Assembly: GCA_937926555.1 (NCBI GenBank)
Contig: CALAZX010000241.1
Location: forward strand, 1-12,320
DNA: 12,320 bases
Direction: 5' to 3'
From: an uncultured Negativicutes bacterium
GTDB taxonomy: Bacteria > Bacillota > Negativicutes > Acidaminococcales > Acidaminococcaceae
Shown here piece after piece: positions 8,045 to 12,320 of the stretch. The notes beneath the pieces were generated by a model, which saw nothing but the letters and a program-made list of their open reading frames with translations, searched no databases and had not been told where the DNA came from. How positions within the stretch are numbered: the stretch's first letter is position 1; the number at the start of each line of letters is the position of its first letter. The position numbers and the translations under genes are program-made.

Positions 8045-8092
8045 ACCTCCGGTATGGATCTGCGGTATGGCGGATCTGTCCCGGAGGTTTTT
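8045..8092 (+). terminator. intrinsic terminator of the DUF2939-like gene
   Basis: ACCTCCGG at 8045-8052 pairs perfectly with CCGGAGGT at 8081-8088 and is followed by TTTTT. A weaker inner pairing (GATC at 8057-8060 and 8073-8076) fills the long loop. It begins 15 bases after the stop codon. Confidence 0.85.
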
Positions 8093-8132
8093 CTGTCAGG
8101 ATATTCGATTCGAGGATTCAAGGAGGACAGAC

Positions 8133-8171
8133 AAAAAGAGGACCCCGGCATTTCTCAGCCGGGGTCCTTTT
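8133..8171. terminator. bidirectional terminator between convergent genes
   Basis: An 11-bp perfect stem (AGGACCCCGGC at 8139-8149 with GCCGGGGTCCT at 8158-8168) has an 8-base loop. It is flanked by AAAAA on the left and TTTT on the right, so each strand reads stem plus U-run. It can back up the terminator at 8045-8092 and also end the leftward codA transcript about 105 bases past its stop. Confidence 0.85.
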
Positions 8172-8275
8172 GAATTTATTTATGACAGTCCTGATGCCGG
8201 ACGTGCTTTGTTATGGTAAGGAGGTTACACCTGTCGGGGCAGATGCCATAAGCGGAGTCCGTCCGTGAATGCGCA

Positions 8276-9556
8276 TCAGCCCTGCATATAAACGCCGCTC
8301 AGCAGCTTGTCGGCAGTCTCGATCACTTCCGGTGCGCGTTTGAAGAGGAACTCGCCTCTGCGTACGGAGGAAGCTACGGATACACGGTTGCAGATGGCTT
8401 CGAACTCGCTCTTGGCGTTCAGCACGATGAAGTTGGCGGGTTTGCCTGCCTCGATGCCGTAGCTGTCCTGGATGTGCAGGGTCTTGGCGCCGTTGACGGT
8501 GATCAGGTCCAGTGCGTCGCAGATCTCCTCGATGGACATCATCTGGCCGATATGGATGCCTGCGTCCAACACGTTCATCAGGTTGCCGTTGCCCAGGGGA
8601 TACCAGGGGTCGCTCATGGAGTCCTGCGCGAAGCATACGTTGATGCCGGCCTCTTTCAGCTCTTTCACGCGGGTCAGGCCACGACGTTTCGGATATGCGT
8701 CGAAACGGCCCTGCAGGTGGATGTTCTCGGTGGGGCAGGAGATAAAGTTCACGCCTGCCAGTTTCAGCAGTTTGAACAGCTTGAAGCAGTAAGCGTTGTT
8801 GTAGGAGTGCATAGCGCAGGTGTGGCTGGCGGTCGCTTTGTCGCCGATGCCGGTGCGCAGGGCCTCAGCGGCCAGCACTTCCACGAAGCGGGACTGCTCG
8901 TCGTCGGTCTCGTCACAGTGGATGTCGACCATCTTGTCGTATTTCACTGCCAGTTCGAAGGCTTTCTTCACGCTGGCCACGCCGTCTTCACGGGTGTATT
9001 CGAAGTGGGGGATCGCGCCAACCAGGTCGGCACCCATCTTACAAGCTTCCTCAACCAGCTCGTCGCCGCCTTTGTAGGCGTACATGCCTTCCTGGGGGAA
9101 CGCGATGATCTGCAGATCGCAGGTGTCTTTCACTTCGTCGCGCAGTTCCAGCATAGCCTGGAGTGCGGTCAGTTTCGGGTCGGTCACGTCAACGTGGGTA
9201 CGGATGTGCTGCACGCCGAAGAGAATCTCCTGTTTCATGGCCTGTTTGGCTCTGTCTTTGATCTCTTCTTTAGTAAGATGACCTTTGGTCTCGCTCCAGC
9301 GCTGGATTCCTTCAAATAAGGAACCGGACTTGTTGGCGGCCGCCGGATTCAGTGCGGTGAACACGTAGTCCAGATGGATATGCGGATCGCAGTAGGGAGG
9401 TACAACCAGTTTCTCCTCCAGGTCCACAACTTTGTCGGCTTTCACTTTCGCAGCCAGACCCTCACCAATCTCTTTGAAGACTCCGTCTACTACATATAAG
9501 TCTTTCAGTCCGTCCTGCCCTTTCAGTTTCACATTGGTAAATAAGGTACTGCTCAT
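8276..9556 (-). CDS. codA: CodA-family amidohydrolase: cytosine deaminase or creatinine deaminase
   Basis: A 426-residue metal-dependent deaminase that resembles E. coli CodA (427 residues) along its whole length. It should remove an amino group as ammonia from cytosine or a similar cyclic amidine. Visible metal and catalytic residues are H59 and H61 (DPHIH), H213 and E216 (DIHCDE), H245 (ASHTCAM) and D312 (AQDSMSDPWYPLG). The substrate-binding glutamine is present as Q155 in FPQEG. Two positions next to D312 differ from E. coli: its H-D-D is Q-D-S here, so the residue equivalent to D314 is serine. Some bacterial cytosine deaminases also convert creatinine to N-methylhydantoin, and the neighbour is a creatininase, so the true substrate is open. 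ATG at 9556 (MSSTLF) is chosen because GGAG lies 8 bases before it; an upstream in-frame ATG at 9628 falls inside the predicted promoter. It is divergent from crnA. Confidence 0.93.
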   Translation of the reverse strand: MSSTLFTNVKLKGQDGLKDLYVVDGVFKEIGEGLAAKVKADKVVDLEEKLVVPPYCDPHIHLDYVFTALNPAAANKSGSLFEGIQRWSETKGHLTKEEIKDRAKQAMKQEILFGVQHIRTHVDVTDPKLTALQAMLELRDEVKDTCDLQIIAFPQEGMYAYKGGDELVEEACKMGADLVGAIPHFEYTREDGVASVKKAFELAVKYDKMVDIHCDETDDEQSRFVEVLAAEALRTGIGDKATASHTCAMHSYNNAYCFKLFKLLKLAGVNFISCPTENIHLQGRFDAYPKRRGLTRVKELKEAGINVCFAQDSMSDPWYPLGNGNLMNVLDAGIHIGQMMSIEEICDALDLITVNGAKTLHIQDSYGIEAGKPANFIVLNAKSEFEAICNRVSVASSVRRGEFLFKRAPEVIETADKLLSGVYMQG

Positions 9557-9627
9557 AATAATCGCTCCTTTTTCTAATATGATATTGGCCAAACTGTCCG
9601 TGTCGCTCTGGCAGTTTTGATACCGCA

Positions 9628-9636
9628 ATTATAACA
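9628..9636 (-). promoter_or_regulatory. extended -10 promoter of codA
   Basis: On the minus strand this reads TGTTATAAT, an extended -10 with a perfect hexamer. The -35 position 17 bases upstream (9651-9656) is poor, so an activator may be needed. Transcription would begin near 9621, giving a leader of about 65 bases. Confidence 0.65.
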
Positions 9637-9655
9637 ATGGTAGAAGGAAAATACA

Positions 9656-9664
9656 TTGTGCAAA
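9656..9664 (+). promoter_or_regulatory. operator half-site at the codA -35
   Basis: TTGTGCAAA is identical to the right arm (read in reverse complement) of both palindromes at 9689-9707 and 9724-9742. It covers about -35 to -43 of the predicted codA promoter, where a bound regulator could contact or block RNA polymerase. Confidence 0.5.
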
Positions 9665-9688
9665 CCGCATAAAACGGCGCCTGCTTTG

Positions 9689-9707
9689 TTGTGTAAAATT
9701 TGCACAA
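9689..9707. promoter_or_regulatory. palindromic operator 1 (codA-proximal)
   Basis: TTGTGTAAAATTTGCACAA: arms TTGTG and CACAA are perfect, with AAA/TTT also symmetric about the central A at 9698. One extra base on each side (G and C) continues the symmetry. It is centred about 77 bases upstream of the predicted codA start and 112 upstream of the crnA start. It resembles Rex-type sites (TTGTG, 8 bases, CACAA) but has a 9-base spacer, so the regulator is not assigned. Confidence 0.7.
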
Positions 9708-9723
9708 CGGAGGAGAGTTTTCC

Positions 9724-9742
9724 TTGTGTAATTTTTGCACAA
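9724..9742. promoter_or_regulatory. palindromic operator 2 (crnA-proximal)
   Basis: TTGTGTAATTTTTGCACAA differs from operator 1 at only two central bases and keeps both arms. Its centre (9733) is 35 bases from that of operator 1. It lies about 77 bases upstream of the predicted crnA start, mirroring the distance of operator 1 from codA. Confidence 0.7.
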
Positions 9743-9766
9743 TGCCTGTCAGACTTTTTTGGTGGT

Positions 9767-9775
9767 TTTGTACAT
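9767..9775 (+). promoter_or_regulatory. degenerate operator half-site at the crnA -35
   Basis: TTTGTACAT matches the half-site TTTGCACAA at 7 of 9 positions and lies about -35 to -43 of the predicted crnA promoter. This is the mirror of the half-site at 9656-9664 relative to codA. TACATTGTG, found at 9652-9660, also recurs here at 9771-9779. Confidence 0.4.
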
Positions 9776-9803
9776 TGTGAACCAGGGGGTCATTCGGTAC
9801 AAT
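9775..9803 (+). promoter_or_regulatory. promoter of crnA
   Basis: TTGTGA at 9775-9780 and TACAAT at 9798-9803 are separated by 17 bases, a standard vegetative promoter. The -35 overlaps a TTGTG half-site. The start would be near 9810, with a leader of about 60 bases. Confidence 0.7.
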
Positions 9804-9870
9804 GAAGGCACAGTAAAGCTAGCGACTGGAAAGCTTCAAACGAAAATCAAATTTAAAGGAGCGATTGACA

Positions 9871-10626
9871 ATGGTTAAAATGACAGAAATGACTTGGATG
9901 GAGTTAGAAAAGAAAATCAAGGAAGAGGCAGTTACCATTCTTCCTATCGGTTCCTGCGAACAGCACGGCCCGCATCTGCCCCTGAGCGTTGACACTGTTT
10001 TATCCAACGGTTTCGCAGAAAAACTGGCTGAACGCATCGACGGCGTTGTAGCACCGGCTCTGGCCTACGGCTACCGCAGCAAACCGTTCTCCGGCGGCGG
10101 CCCGCTGTTCCCCGGCACGGTTGACCTGTCCGGCGAGACTCTCATCCATTTAACCTACGATATTATTGAAGAGCTCATTAAAGACGGCGTGAAGAACATC
10201 CTGATTCTGAGCTGCCACTTTGAAAACGAAGCTTTTGTTTGCGAAGCAGTGGATCTGGTAACCCAGAAATACGGCGACAGAGCGAAAGTATTGATCGCCA
10301 ACTGGTGGGATCCGATGCCGGCTGACATGATCGACAAAGTATTTGATGAAGTAGAGTTCCCTGGCTGGGCCCTGGAGCACGCAGCTGTAACCGAGACTTC
10401 CCTGATGATGGCTATGGCTCCGGAACTGGTACATGAAGACCGCATGGTTCAGACCGAAGGCGTTAATCCTCCTCCGTACCACATCTACCCCGTACCCGGC
10501 GACGCAGTGCCCGAAACCGGCGTACTGGCATCCGCTAAATCTTCCTCCGCCGCTCGCGGCCAGCTCATGATCGACAGCGTACTGGACGAGCTGGAAAAGA
10601 TTTGCCGCAAAGAATTCAATAAATAA
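9871..10626 (+). CDS. crnA: creatininase (creatinine amidohydrolase)
   Basis: A 251-residue protein of the creatininase family, which opens the creatinine ring reversibly to give creatine using two metal ions in the cytoplasm. Metal-ligand candidates are E30 and H32 (SCEQHG), D41 (SVDT), H116 and E118 (SCHFEN), matching the Pseudomonas set E34, H36, D45, H120 and E122 with a constant shift of four. Further on, NWWDPM and GWALEH at 165-170 match the YWDF and GWDIEH regions of true creatininase (W146, W166, E169, H170). So does ETSLMMAMAPELV at 175-187. This supports real creatininase over the broader family, which includes enzymes of cofactor synthesis. F117 replaces the tyrosine next to the metal histidine. 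The start at 9871 has GGAG 9 bases upstream; TTG at 9865 is too close. It is divergent from codA and likely co-regulated with it. Confidence 0.88.
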   Translation: MVKMTEMTWMELEKKIKEEAVTILPIGSCEQHGPHLPLSVDTVLSNGFAEKLAERIDGVVAPALAYGYRSKPFSGGGPLFPGTVDLSGETLIHLTYDIIEELIKDGVKNILILSCHFENEAFVCEAVDLVTQKYGDRAKVLIANWWDPMPADMIDKVFDEVEFPGWALEHAAVTETSLMMAMAPELVHEDRMVQTEGVNPPPYHIYPVPGDAVPETGVLASAKSSSAARGQLMIDSVLDELEKICRKEFNK

Positions 10627-10636
10627 GAAGGAATGG

Positions 10637-10666
10637 GCGGCCGCAGGGGGTCACACCCCGGGCCGC
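10637..10666 (+). repeat. strong hairpin between crnA and the transporter
   Basis: GCGGCC at 10637-10642 pairs with GGCCGC at 10661-10666. Inside, GGGG at 10646-10649 pairs with CCCC at 10656-10659 around a 6-base loop. No T-run follows, so it is not a classic terminator. It ends 13 bases before the transporter ATG and could set different expression levels for the two genes or protect the crnA mRNA end. Confidence 0.65.
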
Positions 10667-10679
10667 TTCACCTGATATT

Positions 10680-11615
10680 ATGAAGGGCGTTATTCTCACA
10701 ATGCTCTCCGCCATCACCTTCGGTTTCGCCTTTACGCTGGGGCCCATGACTTATGGTGCAGGCGGCAGCAATCCCACTACTCTCACGTTTTTGCGTAACT
10801 TCCTGAGTCTGCCGGTTCTCCTGCTGATTCTGTTCGCAAAAGGGATCTCAATCAAAGTAACCAAGAAAGAGTTGCTGAATCTGACCATCCTCGGTTTCAT
10901 CGGCAACGCTGTCACCACGCTGATGCTGTTCATCGCATTCTCTCTGATCGATGTGGGCATCGCGACGACAATCCATTTCATCTATCCTGTGTTTGTGACT
11001 CTTGGCTGTGTCATCTTCTTCAAGGAGAAGCTGGGCCTGCGCAAAGTCATCGCACTCATGATCGCCACCTGCGGTATCGCCTGTTTCTTCTTTGGCGTGG
11101 ACACGTCGATGGGATTCTCCGGCGGTATGTTCCTGGGACTCCTGCTGGCGGTTGCCTCCGGCATGACCTATGCGTTCTATATCATCTATATGGATAAGAG
11201 CGGTCTGAAGGACCAGCCGGTATTCAAGATCACATTCTACGTAGCTCTGATGAGCTCCATCGCCATGGGTATCTATGGCACTGCCAACGGCGAGCTGACG
11301 CTGACCACCCTGACCACCCGGGCATGGTGGATCTCCCTGGCGTTCTCCCTGTTGTGCACGGTTGTGGCCCTGAGCCTGCTGCAGATCGGCATCAAGCATG
11401 TCGGCGCATCTACGGCGGCGATCCTGACCACATTCGAACCTATCACCAGTATCACCTGCGGTGTGCTGCTCCTGGGCGAGTCTGTCACCGCGCATAAACT
11501 GCTGGCCTGCGCCCTCATCATGATCGGCGTGGTCACCCTGTCTCTGGCTAAGCAGAAACCGGACCCTAATGAGGCCGCCGCTGCGGAAGCGGTGGAAGAG
11601 GCGGCCCAAGCTTAG
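10680..11615 (+). CDS. EamA/DMT-superfamily membrane transporter
   Basis: A 311-residue integral membrane protein of the drug/metabolite transporter superfamily. It has about ten helices as two EamA repeats, roughly residues 3-138 and 148-290. Typical repeat endings are TIHFIYPVFVTLGCVIFFKEKLG at 97-119 and ASTAAILTTFEPITSITCGVLLLGE at 243-267, the paired Pro and Glu signatures of this fold. The tail is Ala/Glu-rich and soluble. The family exports or imports many metabolites and the substrate cannot be read from the sequence. Its place 53 bases after crnA suggests movement of creatinine, creatine, their products or an amino acid. The ATG at 10680 has no Shine-Dalgarno, and a strong hairpin lies just upstream. 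Translation may depend on crnA or be low; a second ATG at 10701 is possible but would cut into helix 1. Confidence 0.88.
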   Translation: MKGVILTMLSAITFGFAFTLGPMTYGAGGSNPTTLTFLRNFLSLPVLLLILFAKGISIKVTKKELLNLTILGFIGNAVTTLMLFIAFSLIDVGIATTIHFIYPVFVTLGCVIFFKEKLGLRKVIALMIATCGIACFFFGVDTSMGFSGGMFLGLLLAVASGMTYAFYIIYMDKSGLKDQPVFKITFYVALMSSIAMGIYGTANGELTLTTLTTRAWWISLAFSLLCTVVALSLLQIGIKHVGASTAAILTTFEPITSITCGVLLLGESVTAHKLLACALIMIGVVTLSLAKQKPDPNEAAAAEAVEEAAQA

Positions 11616-11740
11616 ACCGCGTGCAACGATCTATCCGATCTGTATATGGGCGGACCGGAGACAATCCGAGACGGGAAGCGCAGTATTTTTCAGGGTAACA
11701 TATTTGTTGAGTATCAAACAGGACTGAACTTCCTCCTATA

Positions 11741-11769
11741 GGGGCTTTACTACATGTAAAGCCCCTTTT
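11741..11769 (+). terminator. intrinsic terminator after the crnA-transporter unit
   Basis: A perfect 10-bp stem, GGGGCTTTAC at 11741-11750 with GTAAAGCCCC at 11756-11765, has a 5-base loop and is followed by TTTT. It lies 125 bases after the transporter stop. Nothing else recognisable lies in between. Confidence 0.85.
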
Positions 11770-11957
11770 GCGCATATCCGGAGGCTGGCGGGACGGGCCT
11801 GTAAGAATCCGTCCGGTTCCTGCCTTGGCCATGCGTGGGGGATTTCCCCGGTCTGGCGCTATATTTCCGTTGTCCGGCGGGATGACGGAACGGAATCCGG
11901 AAAACAAAAGGCTTGAAAATAACCGGAATGAAAGCGGAAAAATCCGTCGTCATTGCT
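11770..11957. other. gene-free stretch with small hairpins
   Basis: No convincing gene is seen. The open frames here lack ribosome sites and have unbiased composition. An 11-bp hairpin with two G-T pairs spans 11865-11890 (4-base loop GGCG), and a short GGGG-ATTT-CCCC hairpin lies near 11838-11849. CCGG and CGGA words are frequent. Confidence 0.5.
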
Positions 11958-11985
11958 TTGGGAAGGGCCGTCCCCGTGGTATAAT
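11958..11985 (+). promoter_or_regulatory. promoter reading toward the right-edge gene
   Basis: TTGGGA at 11958-11963, a 16-base spacer, then TATAAT at 11980-11985 preceded by TGG (extended -10). The start would be near 11992, leaving a leader of about 300 bases before the ATG at 12292. Confidence 0.65.
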
Positions 11986-12012
11986 GAAAAAGTGCCGAAA
12001 AGACGAAAAATA

Positions 12013-12080
12013 CGGAAAAGTGATGCGGAAAGCAATCCGGAAAATGATGCGGAACGTGTCACGGAAAAAAGATACGTGAA
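12013..12080 (+). repeat. degenerate tandem repeat, about 24-25 bp, three copies
   Basis: CGGAAAA recurs at 12013, 12038 and 12062, and TGATGCGGAA is exact at 12021-12030 and 12045-12054. The third copy is diverged. The block is purine-rich and lies in the long leader downstream of the promoter at 11958-11985. Confidence 0.55.
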
Positions 12081-12165
12081 CGGCACGCGATATATGAAAA
12101 GAAAAATACGGTATCTGGTGGCCGCAAGTCTGCCAGCGCCGACTGATAGCAAGAAAACTGAAGCA

Positions 12166-12238
12166 AGCACAAAGAAAAGAAGAAAAAGCACGAAGATAGA
12201 AAGAAAGCATGAAGATGTGAAGAAGGCAAGCACGAAGA
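12166..12238 (+). repeat. degenerate purine-rich repeat, about 19-23 bp, four copies
   Basis: AGCACAAAGA, AGCACGAAGA, AGCATGAAGA and AGCACGAAGA start at 12166, 12187, 12206 and 12229. The stretch is nearly all A and G on the plus strand. It encodes Lys/Arg/Glu-rich peptide in the open frame, or may simply be an unstructured leader. Confidence 0.55.
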
Positions 12239-12291
12239 GATCTAGAGAAGACCGAGAAACCTGTGGTTGTTCCTGACGAAAGGAGAATTCC

Positions 12292-12320
12292 ATGTCTGTT
12301 ACCTGTAACGATCTGCTGAA
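12292..12320 (+). CDS. 5' end of a gene, possibly a PucR-type transcription regulator (truncated by the window)
   Basis: ATG at 12292 follows AAAGGAG at 12279-12285 with 6 bases of spacing, a good start site. Only ten residues are visible, reading MSVTCNDLLK. PucR-like regulators of purine and nitrogen catabolism often begin with a similar Ser/Thr-Val-xx-Asp-Leu-Leu segment, and such a regulator would fit next to creatininase and deaminase genes. Ten residues cannot prove this. The start itself is firm; the product is a guess. Confidence 0.6.

Noticed and set aside
8474..9319. 281-residue open frame on the plus strand opposite codA
   Set aside because: It is the complement of a clear cytosine deaminase homologue, with Val/Gly/His-rich composition and no domain.
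9557..9628. Longer codA start at 9628 (MRYQNCQ...)
   Set aside because: The extra codons would cross the predicted -10 and transcript start, have no ribosome site and are absent from the E. coli homologue; the ATG at 9556 has GGAG at good spacing.
9689..9742. Rex (NADH-sensing) operators
   Set aside because: The arms TTGTG and CACAA fit, but the spacer is 9 bases in both copies while Rex sites have 8, and the inner bases are T and G and not A and T. The similarity is noted but the assignment is not made.
11768..12079. 103-residue open frame on the plus strand
   Set aside because: It starts inside the tail of a terminator, runs through two hairpins and a promoter, and has low-complexity Arg/Lys-rich composition.
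12094..12276. Small Lys/Arg-rich open frame (60 residues, MKRKIRYLVAASL...) ending 15 bases before the next gene
   Set aside because: Its position is suggestive, but there is no Shine-Dalgarno at 12094, the sequence is degenerate repeat and no family is recognised. It is kept as part of the leader finding and not called as a gene.
11859..12293. 144-residue Phe/Leu/Ser-rich open frame on the minus strand that looks like a membrane protein
   Set aside because: The hydrophobicity comes from reading the complement of a purine-rich repeat tract; there is no start signal.
1..12320. CRISPR array, tRNA, rRNA or insertion sequence
   Set aside because: No regularly spaced direct repeats with unique spacers, no cloverleaf or rRNA-like sequence, and no transposase or integrase reading frame was seen.

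Overview
The window looks like chromosome from an anaerobic, low-to-mid-G+C Firmicute. Strong AGGAGG-type ribosome binding sites, extended -10 promoters, tight intrinsic terminators and the protein families point this way. A Negativicute such as Acidaminococcus or a relative is my guess, from general impression only; no taxonomic marker gene is present.

Left part (1-366): the tail of an unseen gene, a terminator-like hairpin, then a 70-residue YdbC/PC4-type single-strand DNA-binding protein with its own terminator.

Restriction-modification block (about 370-6845): a complete type I system in the order hsdM-hsdS-hsdR, transcribed rightward from one extended -10 promoter. hsdM and hsdS overlap by 4 bases, and the hsdR ribosome site abuts the hsdS stop. 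The block is bracketed by two near-identical terminators of about 47 bases, one after ydbC and one after hsdR. This may mark the edges of an acquired cassette. hsdS is visibly more AT-rich than hsdR.

Middle (6900-8171): a membrane-anchored protein of the DUF2939 type with its own promoter, a terminator, and a second hairpin that works in both directions between it and the convergent codA.

Right part (8276-11769): a CodA-family deaminase (leftward) and a creatininase (rightward) diverge from a 314-base control region. The creatininase is followed by an EamA/DMT-type membrane transporter. The control region holds two near-identical 19-bp palindromes and extra half-sites, arranged with mirror symmetry relative to the two predicted promoters. 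A single regulator probably controls both arms. The genes suggest use of creatinine, or a related cyclic amidine or pyrimidine, as a nitrogen source. The CodA-like enzyme keeps the cytosine deaminase metal ligands but differs at two positions around the catalytic aspartate.

Right edge (11770-12320): a stretch with hairpins, a good promoter and a purine-rich leader of two degenerate repeat blocks. It ends at the first ten codons of a gene that may encode a PucR-type regulator.
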